From: Scalesia atractyloides
Lineage: Eukaryota > Streptophyta > Magnoliopsida > Asterales > Asteraceae
DNA: 64,000 nucleotides
Direction of reading: 5' to 3'
Assembly: GCA_947069175.1 (NCBI GenBank)
Contig: CAMTDV010000012.1
Coordinates: forward strand, 34,318,341-34,382,340
Below are positions 11,195 to 23,531 of this stretch, piece by piece. The translations under genes were made by a program, and so were the position numbers. Under the pieces are notes generated by a model. That model was not told where the DNA came from. It did not search any database and saw only the letters and a program-made list of their open reading frames with translations. Numbering within the stretch: position 1 is the first letter of the stretch; each line of letters begins with the position of its first letter.

Positions 11195-11266
11195 GGGGAC
11201 GCCGGGTTTCGAACCCGGGTCACCCACAAACTCAAACACACAACACACCGCTCCGCCACACACCTC
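11195..11266 (-). other. tRNA-like sequence in U3 of G1 3' LTR
   Basis: Same as 3328-3399: reverse-strand B box GGGTTCGAAACC with a paired T stem and a D-arm-like GGCGGAGCGGT. It is upstream of and divergent to the TATA box. Confidence 0.55.
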
Positions 11267-11516
11267 TTTGTGAAAATACTGAAATAAATAATACTTAAAA
11301 TAAATCCCGAATTCAAAACCGGAGATCATCGCGCGCTTAGAACTGAAAATCCGGCAATCCGCGACTTTGGCCAATTTCCTTTTGACCAAAACACGTTAAC
11401 CGACTTCGACATTGGTTATAACCGATGTCTGACCCTCAATTTTAGTCGTAACCGCCGGAAAACCCATAACCGCGAATCAAGACCAAAATTCGGACCCAAT
11501 ACATCCTGTTCTTCCC

Positions 11517-11524
11517 TATAAATA
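11517..11524 (+). promoter_or_regulatory. TATA box of G1 3' LTR
   Basis: TATAAATA is conserved with 3661-3668. Confidence 0.6.
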
Positions 11525-11957
11525 CCCACCCAAACCTCTGGTAACCTTTTCGCTCAAAATCGCACAATCTCTCGAAGCTTTAGCACGTCGCCGGAAATTT
11601 CAATTTCGCCGGAATCACTGAACGGAAAACCGCGTTTTTCTTCAGACGGTACAATCATCTAAATTTCTCTTGCTATCTTTCGATTTATAATCTAATTGCT
11701 CAATTCAGTAATCAAAACTGTTAAACAGTTTCCCTCAGCCGGAATCCGCAGATCGGAGACGACGAGTCTTTGCCGGAAAACCTGAAGCAAATCGCCGTTC
11801 TGGTATACCATGTCATCTCATTTCTCTTTTCAAATTCAATCAAATATAAGTTAAGATCGATTAAACAGAACAGTCAGAATTCACTGTTCTGAAATGTTAA
11901 GCGAAGAAGACGAAGTTGAACATGTGTATAAGTATAATTAAAAACGGATATTCGAAC

Positions 11958-12030
11958 GGGTTAGACACACAGTCCAGCGGTGGACTGTGTGCACAAACAA
12001 TGCACACGTCCCGGGTTCGAATCGCACACG
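11958..12030 (+). other. tRNA-like hairpin/B-box module 2 (3' LTR)
   Basis: A perfect 11-bp hairpin at 11966-11991 (CACACAGTCCA, loop GCGG, TGGACTGTGTG) contains the A-box-like part. A second stem GTGTGC/GCACAC sits where an anticodon arm would be, and the B box GGGTTCGAATC lies at 12013-12023. It is not a normal cloverleaf, because the first arm is far longer than a D arm. Confidence 0.65.
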
Positions 12031-12130
12031 TTACCGACTTTCAGAATTAAAACCAACATTTTTAAAACTTAATCAGAACAGGTCACCGAATGTTAATAAG
12101 AGTAATAAAATCCATAAGTTAAACAGATTA

Positions 12131-12199
12131 ACGCACAGCCCAATGGTTGGGCTGTGCGCACTCGAACCGAAGGACCCGAGTTCGACTCCGGGTCCCTGA
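12131..12199 (+). other. tRNA-like hairpin/B-box module 3 (3' LTR)
   Basis: A perfect 12-bp hairpin at 12132-12158 (CGCACAGCCCAA, loop TGG) is followed by a B-box stem-loop at 12172-12195 (GGACCCGAGT, TCG, ACTC, one bulge, GGGTCC). The module starts 166 bp after module 2. Confidence 0.65.
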
Positions 12200-12296
12200 C
12201 AACCGGTTCGGCCATATAAATCGTTTTTAATAAAAACCCAAATAAGTTAAAAATTAATTAGTATATAAATATAATTAAAACAGAGAATATTTCGGG

Positions 12297-12370
12297 TTAG
12301 ACACGTAGCTCAGTTGGTAGAGCTGCGTGCACGTATACGAGAGGTCCCGAGTTCGAACCTCACTCAGCGC
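12297..12370 (+). other. tRNA-like hairpin/B-box module 4 (3' LTR)
   Basis: It carries a textbook A box (TAGCTCAGTTGG, 12306-12317) inside a 10-bp hairpin with one wobble (12302-12329) and the B box GAGTTCGAACC (12349-12359). It starts 170 bp after module 3. The anticodon and T arms fold poorly, so a working tRNA is unlikely. Confidence 0.65.
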
Positions 12371-13359
12371 ATACAAACACACAGTCCGACCGGTCAACGT
12401 CAACAGGGTCAAAAAGTCAATATTTTTTATTTCTTTTTATTAATTTATTTAATCAGAAAATTATCTAAAAATACTTAAAATAATATTTTTAAAGTTAGAA
12501 AATGTCCTTAAACTCACAAAAACAAATCTAGAAATCCCATTAAGATCAAGAATTAAAAGTATTAAACTCAAATAAATCGATTTATTTACCGAATCATTTC
12601 GTTACTATTTTAGGTTAGTTTTTCCCTCGTCGATCAAATCCTAAAGTTCGTGCGCATCCAACGTCATCAAAAGAACGCACCAATGTGAGTGAATCTCTAT
12701 CAATTCCCCGTTTTAATCATGTTTTAGGATCATGTGTCGTTTAATTCCTTATTATATTTAAACACTTGTGCATCCATCATATCCGTGATCAAATGTGTAT
12801 CAATTGTTGTGTGGATTATATGTAGTTTGGATTTATCATTTTCAGTGCACGCATATCATTAGGACCATCAGTTCCCCGTGGGAGACGGGTTGAGCATCAG
12901 GTGATACGATCGGCTCCGTTTGATTGAGCCTTGATCTCACATTCATCATCATTCATATCATATACTCATTCAAAGTGGTTTGTGTTTGTCATTTATATAT
13001 GTTTGCTCACATGTGATTGTTGCACAAATTTTCAATATTAAATAAAACAAGAAATTAATAACAATGTTTTATCAAGGTTCACTCGCCAACTTTTGTTGAC
13101 CCAAAAATATCCCCCGTTTTACACATGATACAGGTGATCCAGTTGAGGCAAGAAACACATAGGAAGGCCTAGAAGAATAAATCAGTTTAAGCTTTGATTG
13201 TTTACATAGTTTCATTTCCTTGTAATTGTATGGATTTTGATTTGGACATTTAAGTTGTAATGAATTTAATAAATATGAAACATTTTAGTAAACATCATGA
13301 GCTTTGGTGATAACCCAATTATGCCCCGACTTTATTCCGCTGCGGGTCGGGGTGTGACA

Positions 13360-13364
13360 TGAAT
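13360..13364 (+). other. Target-site duplication TGAAT (right)
   Basis: Matches 3139-3143, directly after the CA end of the G1 3' LTR. Confidence 0.85.
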
Positions 13365-14440
13365 AAATGGGGGTACTTGAGCATCATCTGATCCTCGCGT
13401 TCCCACGTGAACTCCAGTCCACATCTTGAGTTCCAACGAACTCTCACAATATGAATTCGACTGTGTTTACGGACTTTGACTTCCCGTCCATAATTTCGAC
13501 AGGTTCCTCGATGAATTGCAACTTATCATCGATCTTTAGTTCCTTGAAAGGAACTACAAGCATTGCATCCAACAAACACTTCTTTAGGTTGGATACGTGG
13601 AAAAGGTTGTGTGCGTTACCAAGTTCTTCAGGCAGATCAAGTTTGTAAGCCACCTTACCGATCCTTTCAAATTGTGAATGACCCAACGTAACGCGGATTG
13701 AGCTTGCCTCGTTTCCCAAAACGAACCACGCCCTTCCAAGGTGATACTTTCAATAGGACACGATCGCCCATGGCGAATGCCAAGGGTTTCCTACGCTTGT
13801 CGAGTAGCTTTTCTGCGATCACGAGCTACCGCCATACGATTTCTGATTTGAACAATCTTCTCAGAAGTTTCAAGTACAAGTTCTGGGCCTGTGATCTAGC
13901 TGTCACCAACCTCCGCCCAACAAAGAGGGGATCGACATTTCGTCCGTACAACGCTTCGAACGGAGCTGCCTAAATGCTAGAGTGGTAACTATTGTTTTAA
14001 GAAAACTCTACCAAGGGCAGATGTCTTTCCCACCCGTTACCAAAATAGATCCATGCTTGCAACATGTCTTCAAGCGTCTGGATGGTTCGTTCGCTTTGAC
14101 CATCCTTTGAGGATGATAGGTTGTGCTCATATCTAAACGTGAGCTGAATGATTTGTGCATAGCTTGCCACATATCATACATGAAACGCAGATCACGATTG
14201 AAGATGATGGAAGTCGGCACCCCGTGCCTAGAAACTACTTCTTTCAAGTAAATGTTGGCAAGTTTAGAAAACTTGTCGGTTTCCTTGATCGCAAGGAAAT
14301 GAGCAGACTTGGTTAAATGGTCGACGATCACCCAAAGGTATCGTTTCCGTTTTGCATTTTGGGTAAACTAGTGACGAAATCCATGGAAATCTGTTCCCAT
14401 TTCCACATAGGCAGTTTGGTTGCTGAAGCAAACCAGACGG
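13365..14440 (-). pseudogene. int: G0 integrase fragment (reverse Gypsy)
   Basis: On the minus strand, from 14440 down to 13365, the fragment encodes the lead-in to the integrase core (WKWEQISMDFVT), the core (VDHLTKSAHFLAIKE, VVSRHGVPTSIIF), then after frame breaks the GPF/C-terminal module (RIGKVAYKLDLPEEL, LFHVSNLKKCL) and a chromo-like FTWERED...KYPHLF stretch that is cut by the G1 insertion. The second metal-binding Asp region is altered (IIFNRD instead of IISDRD). Homology stops near 14440, so most of G0 is missing. It is the same lineage as G1 but a clearly different family. Confidence 0.85.
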
Positions 14441-15593
14441 TTTTTATTCTTGTTTTTATTTTATTTACAAGTCCTATTCGACATGATTTATTTAGAACTC
14501 TTTTTAAGAAAAATAAATATTTTTAGGCATAACATGTCCTTTAAAATTTCATTAAGCTATATACAAATTCACACACCTCACAAGTGATCACTCAACACTC
14601 GGCCGAAGATGTATAAGTGAAACGATCGGTCCCGATATGGAGCTTACTCCTACCATTTGCTTGACAAGTAATCAAATATCCTACCTTTTGACATAATCTT
14701 TATAAATATCAAGAGGACTTTAAAGAGTAGGTTTTGGTTAGGGCAGTTTTATTTGGAAAGTGACTAAAGGCGTAAAGTATCGGTTTTCTTTTGACAATTT
14801 ATTTATTTGTGACTTAGATATAAATTAAAGGCTTATAAACAATAAGTTTGCTTATTTTACTTCAAGCAACTAGCCAAACATCCTGCCATAACGGGTATTT
14901 TCCCCGTTTATCTCTTTCCACTTTCACAAAAGAAAAATAAATGACACAAGTTTCTTCTAACTTCAAACAAACCATTGCAATTATTTTCCAAACTCAGCTA
15001 GTGATTTTTAGGAAGCAAGATAAAGGGAAAAGAAGAAACATTGACAAAATTACAACCAATATACCAATTAGCATAATCTAAACATAATAAACATAAAAAA
15101 TAAAACCCTAACTTATGAGTAGAAAGCAACACATAGCCAAGCCGAGGTACAATGGTGAACAGAAACTATAATACAATACCAAACATCGTGTTTAATATGT
15201 TAAAATTTATAGAGTAATTACAATTAAAATTTTAATTAAAAAACGTTTTTTATGTTTCCGAGTTAAAGGTTCTCAAAAATCACAAAGCAAGGGTGGAATT
15301 ATCTGGCCAAACAACTTGCCATAACAAGTATTTTCCCTATTTATCACTTTCTTCTTTCATAGAAGAAAAATTACTGACACCCAAGCAACTACAAAAAGTT
15401 TAGTCAAAAAGATAATGGATCATGATGAACAAGTGTAATATACATGACTTCTGAATTAGAATGAAATGGGTATCCCCCCTTTTTTGTGGCTATTACAAGT
15501 ATTTTTTTGGAGTGATTCCCAAACTTCGAGGGGTATTCTTGGGGTTGATAACCCCCTTTGTGTTGTGAGAATCGTGTGATTCCATGTGTGACA
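14441..15593. other. Unassigned intergenic DNA
   Basis: AT-rich sequence of about 1.15 kb with no open frame longer than about 60 codons and no recognisable element ends. It separates the truncated G0 from the next LTR-like start. Confidence 0.5.
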
Positions 15594-16760
15594 CCCCGCT
15601 ATTTTAGATAGACATTTGCCCTAGCATGCATTGAATCATACATGTAGTCTTAATTTTGTGTAATTAAGGCATAATGTGCATAACAAAGTCCAAATTGTCA
15701 TGTGTCATGCATTGGAAGTCCTCAAGAGATTACAAGGTACCACGTTAGTTTGTCTAGCATGCACGAACATTGGTGAAAATAGTCTAGATGCTTGAAAAGT
15801 ATAACAATATGTTATTACATGTGTTATTGTGTAAATATACGTATATATGTGTGTTTGGTGCTATATGTGATTTTACCACATATTTTATTAGACAACTAAT
15901 AATGTCCGGTATAAATACACTATAATTATCAAGACTATGTATTATTTTAACTAATAATACCTGTATTAGTGAATGAAATCTATGAAACTTAGACTAGTAA
16001 CTAGTTTGAGACACATCATTACCACATAACTACCTAAACCACCCCATCCCCTTCCATTGTTTTTGGCCGAATCCACCCCAAATCATTTCTTTTACTTTTT
16101 TTTTTAATGTGGAAACCATGCCCATCTTCAGCGTTTACTAAGGAGTTCTGAAAGGTTTTAGTATAAAAGAAGGACTTGTCTTCATTTATCTCATTTTCAA
16201 GTTTAACACCACTTGAACTCCCTTTCTTCCTCTCTTGGAGCCGGCCCCAAACACCCACATAAACATGCCAATATCTTGTTAATTTGTAGAAGATCTAGCA
16301 AGAAAAGGCACTAATAAAGAGGATCCAAGGTGTTTGCAACAAGTATTTGGAGTTTGAAGCTTTGTTCACCATTTTCTTCCCTTTCCTTGATTCTTTTGTG
16401 TAAGAATCACTTTCATATCTTTAGATCCTCCATAATCTAGTATAGATTTGTGCATATTCACCCATGATGATGAAATATGTAAAGTTTTGTTAAAAATAAA
16501 AACTAATAAGTTTTGAAACATGAGTTTTTGCAAGACATACTTGTTATACATGATGGATGTTATTGATGTCTTTAACAAGTTGGTGATATGTTACTTGATG
16601 TGAGGGAAATTATGTGGAAATTGTATATAGAACTAGATATATATGCTAGATTTAGTAAGGATGTTATATGTGTAACAATGGGTGTGTTTGAAAGGTAAAT
16701 GTCTATGTATGAATGATTTGAAATAATCTTATATCTTATATATATAATAAATAAAAATAA
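15594..16760 (+). repeat. LTR-like fragment (Gypsy-type start)
   Basis: It begins TGTGACACCCCGCTATTTTAG, a common start for plant Gypsy LTRs, and continues as an untranslated, TATA-containing sequence (TATAAATACA near 15911). No matching end or primer site is found, so the piece looks truncated near 16760; the right boundary is approximate. Confidence 0.35.
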
Positions 16761-17091
16761 TTTGGGACATGTGAATTTTATTTATATATGGATACCGCGT
16801 GTTGATCCATACCCATTTTTTGACCCGCCAATATATACCTTCTGAGACCTAAATCCCTCATTCGATAATCTGGATTCAGTTCTAAACCCTAGCCTCCCTC
16901 CCCTTCATTGCAAACCCTGGGGTTCATCATACTCGTGGTCTCTATTTCTTTTTTCTTTATCAAGATAAGATAATCAATAAGGTTATGGTTCCTTAAGCAA
17001 TAAGCATTCTTTTGTTAGTGTATTTTTCGTTTAATGGTTCAAGTGAAAACCATTCTTTTCCCTTTTGCTTGCGGTGTTACAATTTTGGAAA

Positions 17092-19077
17092 ATGGATCAG
17101 TCGCTATTTGAAGGTGATGTATGTTTTATATTAATATTTTCATTTTTTTTTTGCTATGAACAAAGAAATCCCTTTCTTTCCATATTTTCAGGTTAAAGAA
17201 TACAAGTTCTCGTCTTCAAGTTATTTCCAGATCTATGATTATGTAATTTTGAGATCATGCTTTATAGTTTTAACTTAATTAGTATAATTTACGGTGACAT
17301 TACAGTCTGGTTTAGAAGTTTTCACATTAGTGTTTTTTATATGATCCGGCATGAACGCAATTACTAACCGGATCCTGTTAATGGATCGGGTCATATCCGT
17401 TTAATTGTTTCATCATTAGTTAATTTCTTTCCAGTTATTATGGAATCATATTTGATATATATTCATCTACTACAAATCCACTGGTAGGATCCTTTATAGA
17501 TGTGGCAAAATGTGCGGGTTGGATAACGGGTAAAACGGGAACAAGGGTGGGTTTTGGATGATGGTAATGAATTGCTTGCTTTTGTTTTAAAGTAATTTAT
17601 AAATAGTAAGTTAGTAACTTGTGATTACATTAACAGCATCATTATAATAGTTATGTTTCGCTAATTTACATAGGTAGCTACTGGAGATGGAATAGCCATG
17701 GCCCCGAATTGTGATTATTTCCTTTTAAATTGTTTGCTTATTAAAATGTTCTCAAAAGTAATGAAAAAAGACCGTGATTAAGTAGTGTATATAATAATGA
17801 TGAAAAAAGGTTTTTCTATTGCAGATGTAGCGTGCAATTGAAGGTACTCATTATAAACATATTCTTTTCAATCATGGATCAATATAGGCAGGCACCAATT
17901 TATCCATTTCTTGCACACATGCATGTTTATCTTCTTTTGCACGTACCTTTTTTACCCGACTTGTTTTGACCTAACCCATTTTATTACCTTAAAAGGGCCA
18001 ACGATTTCTAGTTCGCTTTAGCCCCCAAAATGGTTGAGCCAGCCCTGCTGATTGCTATCTAAAAATTCTTATGTTTTTTTAGTTATGGAAAACAATAAAC
18101 TTTTTAATTTAAGGTACGAAAATTACATTTGAATTCTATTAAATGTGTTAAATGAGTTGTGTTCATGAGTTGGTGGGTCGAATTTTAAGTGTTTTTTTTT
18201 CAAAGAATAAGTTAACCGGGTCGACCTGTGGGTTCAACCTGCTAAGTATAATGGGTCAGTGTGATCTTTTTGTGATTGGATAGTGTTTGTGATTCTGGTG
18301 TTTTGATTGGGCTATTTGGGATGTCTTTTTCGTGGTTGTGATGTTGCTCTGCCATTTGGCCTGGCAACTTATGTTGCTGCCATGGCAGATCTAAGCCTTT
18401 AATTTTGGATTTGACTCGATGCTGATCGTCTAGGCACATCTAAGGGTTGCTTGGTCCGTCTAATGATGGCGATGGGTGCAAACTCGATGATGTTTGTATC
18501 CATCACTATGATGGTCTGGTTTTATTTGTACACTTGTATCCTTACAAAACATCAAATAAATTGTTTTTGTTACTCTTTAAAGTTTATCTAGTAATGGGTT
18601 AATATCGAGTCTCCTAACAACAAACATGTAATGTACAAGATTTAGCTTAAACAAAAGTAGGTTAAATGGGTCAAAAGTTGACAGTGTGTGTTTTAAATGC
18701 ATGAGACGTCCTAAAACCTTAGCGATTAAATAGATATAGCTTCCATGATCATATGTATAAAAAGTTTCTTTTGATCAACTAACCGACTCGAAAGATTTAG
18801 CCGTTAACCCAACCTCATTTGGGTACAATAACTACTTGCATACATTAACATTTGTGGCAATTCTCAAAGTGCACATTTATTAACAGGTATGGTTACAAAC
18901 ACGTGCGCAATGAAAACCACCAACTATTCTAGCGACTGTTGCTTGCAAGCCTTGAAACGGTTCAATTGTCGTGAAGCTGAGGGTGACGGGGATGATGATG
19001 ATGATGATTCTGATCTTGAAGATGACTCGTCAAGAGTAGTTGTTCGTCCAGATGGTAGTGTCTATTTTGGTGTCTGA
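17092..19077 (+). CDS. Candidate small host gene, four exons, unknown function
   Basis: One model with consensus splice signals gives a 101-residue protein: exons 17092-17118 (donor GTATGT), 17192-17242 (acceptor TTTCAG, donor GTAATT), 17674-17710 (acceptor ACATAG, donor GTGATT) and 18887-19077 (acceptor AACAG). All phases agree. A leader with AAACCCTAGCC, common in plant 5' UTRs, lies near 16890. The last exon is Cys-rich (CLQALKRFNC), then has a run of about seven Asp, and ends VVVRPDGSVYFGV before TGA. I do not recognise the family. The exon choice was made by eye, and the introns contain repeat-like sequence. The last exon is the best supported part. Confidence 0.25.
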
Positions 19078-19591
19078 CGAAACGGCAACATCAGCATAGC
19101 ACGTGTTTATTAGCATTCTTCTAAAGCGATCTTTTGCTGTTTGTCATGATTTATCTTCCATTTAATAATCGGAAACAAAGACTGATCCTAGGAAATTTAT
19201 CATGATGTTTGTGTTAAAATTTTTTATACAAAATCTATACAAACAAATTTGATTAGTGCTTTAACGATAGTTTTTCTTGCAATGGTAACCCTTATTGTTC
19301 AAAAAGAGTAAGAAATATATGTAATACAAATCTATAGAAACAAATATTTTTTTAGTTTACTGAAATTTCGAACATATCGTTGCGACATCTTATTTTATTT
19401 ACGTTTAACCAAGTTCACTAGGTGCCTTTTAAATTTAAAACTTGCTTTTAAATGGTAAGTTCACGGTTATAAAACAACATAGCGTTTGAAAACTTTTCAA
19501 TTTATTTTATTTAACGACATAATTCGATTAATATAAATTAATTTTTTCTAACCAGGAAGTTCCCGGGTGATAACCTAGTTATATATATCTT

Positions 19592-19639
19592 AGATTAAAT
19601 ATATAGTTATTTTGTAGATTAAATATATAGTTATTTTGT
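19592..19639 (+). repeat. Two-copy 24-bp tandem repeat
   Basis: Two identical 24-bp units, each starting AGATTAAATATATAG, lie back to back in AT-rich DNA. Confidence 0.9.
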
Positions 19640-21570
19640 TGGTTGGGAACTTTTTGATTCTCCATTTCCAACGGACCATCTTATATAGTTCGACAAACTC
19701 TATTATTCATTCTAAAACAACTCTTTCCCTGACAGGTAAATCCCACGCTTTTCAAACTCATTGTGACCTTAACTTTCTATAAGTCTACGTTTCGTATTAG
19801 ACAACACATGCATATCAATATTCACATTTCAACGATCCATACGAGTCATATGCATATCGTTATTCACATTTAAACTTATGCAATCAATATTTCATGACAA
19901 CCTTACACATAATTTACACTTCAGTTATATACACACAAAACTATATGTTGGTCTTATATATGCTTAACATCTTTTATACTTCGATTTATATACACTCGAG
20001 ATTATGTGCTAATCCTACACCTGTTTGTCGTCAGTCATACTCAAATTTATACATTCTCACTACGTGGTAGTCATACTTCAATCTGTACATGGGCATAACC
20101 CGAGTGGTTTTGCCTACGTTAGACTCACCCATACTTAAATATAATCACATATACGTTCTTAGTTCTTCATATGCTATCATACGCGTACCCTGACTTGTAA
20201 TACAATCACTATGCATTATGCTCACCTACTTAGAGCACGTCATCCTAACTGTCACACCATAACTCACTTGTAATGCTCTACTTTGCCCTTACCCACACAC
20301 TACTAGTACAAACTATCCGGATCATGCAATGACTAAGATAATCACGGGTGCACACGGATTGTAATGGTAAGCGCATGAAAACCATAGTTGGTTCTATGAT
20401 GTGTCGTAACATGGAATGTAAAATGACATTGAATCGCGAGGCGGACGTAACATGGTTCGAACATGGTGGATACGCCGCTAGTACTTCCTATATATAACTG
20501 TTCCTACCATGTTAACAAACTTTCATAAAACATGCCATGTGCAATTCAGCGTTATTCGGACCTTACTAAATACTGTCATCTAACAAACAAACTATGGTAC
20601 CTCACAAAATTTTCCTCGCTTATACTTGAATACACCTTGAAACCCCTAATACATTTGTCGGCTATAACAAAATCCTGTACTCAGAATTGTTAGCCGTAGC
20701 CACTACAACTATAAATAACATCCTTCGACGCTTTATACTTACATTCCATCCGGTACCGTTACTATCTTACCCCTAGCATTTAGCTACCAAACCGTTCACT
20801 CACTCCTATGCCAAAATTATTTCCAACTTTCGCTCAAGTTCCGTCTACATCTTTTCTATAGTAATTCCACCTAAAACGTTCACTTTATTTTGGCAGACAT
20901 CCTCACAAGCTCAACTGAGCCCAAAATATTTTTGAAACTATCTTTCATCCTTTATTACATTTAAACACCAACTAGTCGGCCCATTTCCACGTCAAAACCT
21001 TTTAACAACCATAAAAAAATTATCATCCCATTTTCTCACCAATAACATTTTTTACAAATTTTGATTTTACTAATGCATTTTGAACCGATAAAACTTTTCT
21101 TACAATAATGACATGAGCCACCGCATTACATAAGGTTACTTCCTTATTTATCCTAAAATTTTTTCACTCCTCAAGTCGCATTTCCTTAAACACTCCTTTC
21201 ACCAAGTCGTCCAAACTCGGGCAACTTGACATTGCCTATATGCACACATACCCATTTTACTGTTTTTTTTACACTTACTTAAGGTTGATTTCTTAATTCA
21301 CTTTAGCCAAATGAGTTACTTTTACAAACTTATCTCCCATCCCTTCGAATTCATCTACGTATGTCTAATCAACCATAAACTATCAATTTAGTCAAAACTT
21401 TGACTTATACATTTTCAAACACGATGATACCTAAACGTTGCTTCGGCACTAAGCATCAAAATTTCTCGTTTCAGACAAACATTTTAACCGATTATCACTC
21501 GTATCGAACCACCAAAATTCCATCTTATCCCAATTCTATCTCTTGAATGAATTTCGGGACGAAATTTCCT

Positions 21571-21583
21571 AAAGTAGGGAGAC
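21571..21583 (+). promoter_or_regulatory. G3 polypurine tract
   Basis: AAAGTAGGGAGAC sits directly before a TG-starting LTR and after the conserved ATTTCGGGACGAAATTTC block. Confidence 0.7.
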
Positions 21584-23526
21584 TGTAATGCTCCGCATTT
21601 TCTGTACTTTCCATATTTGGAAAGTTGTATTCGTTTTTCTATTTTTAGAAACTTGAATTCTTACTTCATTTCAATCCTTGTAATCTCGAGACTTTGATCA
21701 TAATGGAAATCGTATTTTTATATCAACCTTGTTTAATCATACATGCATAATATGTAATTAGTTGCGAAATAAACGCTTTCATACGTGTATCATACTTATA
21801 ATATAATTACATACACCTTTATAGCATAACATAACCAACAATACACGTACAAGGACTAAAGATGAAAATTTTCCTACCAACAACTTTCTTTAATGTCCTA
21901 ACTCCCAACCACCTTTATTAACTCTCAAACCCTAATCCCCACTTGTACATATAAGCCTCCACCACCTTCTAAATATTTCCCACACACCTAATCTTCTCTC
22001 AAGTTCCCTAATCGTCTAAGATATCTCAAAGCAAGGCAGAAACATTCAAGTGTTCTAAGTGAGTTTTCACTCACTTTTCTTTGTATTTCCTCTTCTTTCT
22101 TCTTTCAAACTACATGGATAACCTCTAGAAGGTTTCCACAAGTTTGCCATGGCAAACTAAGGTGGAACCTGACCATATTTGAGGTCCAAAGTAGTCATAA
22201 AATTATACTTTGTTTTACTTTTTTTATTTCTTATGTATCTTGCTTAACACTTGACAGAAACTTACACCAACCTTGCCCCTAACTAAATTCATAGTTATGG
22301 GTTTATGTTTTGGTTGATTTCCACAAGAAACGAGACTTAAAACCTCCTTAAAATTCTGCCCTAAAAGTCCCAAGTCTTAAAAAGTGTTGGAACCATCCAA
22401 GCTTTCAACCTTTAATGTTGAAAGACTTGTGTTTTGGTGAAGGTGTGAATCATGGAAGCTTTGGCTCTCCAACTTGTTCCACCACCTCACTTGTACACAC
22501 TTTTAGTTAGATCTATACACTAAATCTCAAAACAATTTCCAACAAAGGGACAAGGCTACATCACGTCCCCAAATACTCTCCATGTTTGGGATGCACACAT
22601 CTAGCTTGCTCACTTGGTTGTTTTAAGATTTAGTAGATTATGTGTTTTTCATTTTAATTCCATATTCTTGACAACCAAAATCATCAACAAAGTTGAATAT
22701 TTTGTGCTTTGGTGAATCATATAATGATGTTAAATTGATGGAACTTATCCTACCTCCTTGCATGACCATTCTCATGGCACTTTACTTTACATACGCTAAC
22801 TCTTAGATTATTAATCCAGTCCGTTAAACAAAAACCGCAACTCACACACCTTCGTTTCCCTTTAGGGTAACTTCGGTGTTCCAAACTCAAGAACTCATCC
22901 AACTCACTTTTGTGGAATCGCTACGCAAACCTTGAGTATACATGACCCATTTTCCGTTACACTTTATATTATATATAGACCATTTTCGTTAACTTATGTA
23001 AATATAATATATATATATAATCATATTAAAATTCAAACAAACACATACACGCAAATATTTTATTAATACAATCGAATCCAATATACATGCTTTATACGTT
23101 TATACTCTAGAAATACATGCATTGTAGAAAGCCATTGTTGCACAATACTTTGTCATTAACTTCGTACAAGCCTCCCTTAACATGTATTGCGCTATAAGAG
23201 TAGCACACCGCCCGTATTCTTGTGATCATGTTAAGTTTATACATGCAAACGGTCTTTCTTGTGACAACAAGATTATGCTTGTGAAATCTTTAGGTTGACA
23301 TGTATGTGATGCATGCTAGATCAAGTTATGTTATGCTTTAGTATACGTTATTGTCATGTGGATTTTTTTCAAAACTTTGTATGCTCACCAATGCTTTATG
23401 TGTTGACATGTTACTTTAATATATATTACAGGATTGTGTTTCACGAAGCGTTGAAAAGAATTTAGTAGGAAGGACTAGAAACACACCAAACTTTAACTCA
23501 TGTTTAGTAGTTTAGTCGTTATGTTA

Positions 23527-23531
23527 CCTTG
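23527..23531 (+). other. Target-site duplication CCTTG (left)
   Basis: CCTTG flanks C2 here and at 34402-34406. Confidence 0.9.

Larger units (their letters stand above)
3144..13359 (+). mobile_element. G1: full-length Tekay-like Ty3/Gypsy retrotransposon
   Basis: The element has two LTRs of about 2.35 kb, an initiator-tRNA-Met primer site, gag, protease, RT, RNase H and integrase in Gypsy order, a purine tract before the 3' LTR and a TGAAT duplication. The integrase ends in a chromo-like domain (motif FTWERED...YPHLF), which points to the chromovirus branch, probably Tekay/Del. The LTRs are close to identical apart from short indels, so insertion is fairly recent. The coding region is broken by several frameshifts and at least three in-frame stops, so it is not autonomous. 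It interrupts the reverse Gypsy G0. Confidence 0.92.
11012..13359 (+). repeat. G1 3' LTR
   Basis: It begins TGTAACATCCGTCG and ends GGGTGTGACA, so both ends are canonical, unlike the 5' copy. It contains the reverse tRNA-like element (11195-11266), a TATA box (11517-11524) and the three plus-strand tRNA-like modules in their best-preserved form. The TGAAT duplication follows. Confidence 0.92.
19081..21583 (+). other. Degraded Gypsy 3' region (G3), non-coding
   Basis: No coding potential is seen. The stretch near 20400-20500 and the block at 21549-21583 (ATTTCGGGACGAAATTTCCT, then AAAGTAGGGAGAC) resemble the end of pol and the purine tract of a plus-strand Gypsy, immediately before the LTR at 21584. 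The body of the element has eroded or been lost. Confidence 0.5.

Noticed and set aside
12297..12370. A functional tRNA gene in the G1 LTR
   Set aside because: The A and B boxes are good, but the acceptor, anticodon and T arms do not pair as in a tRNA and the long first hairpin is incompatible with a D arm.
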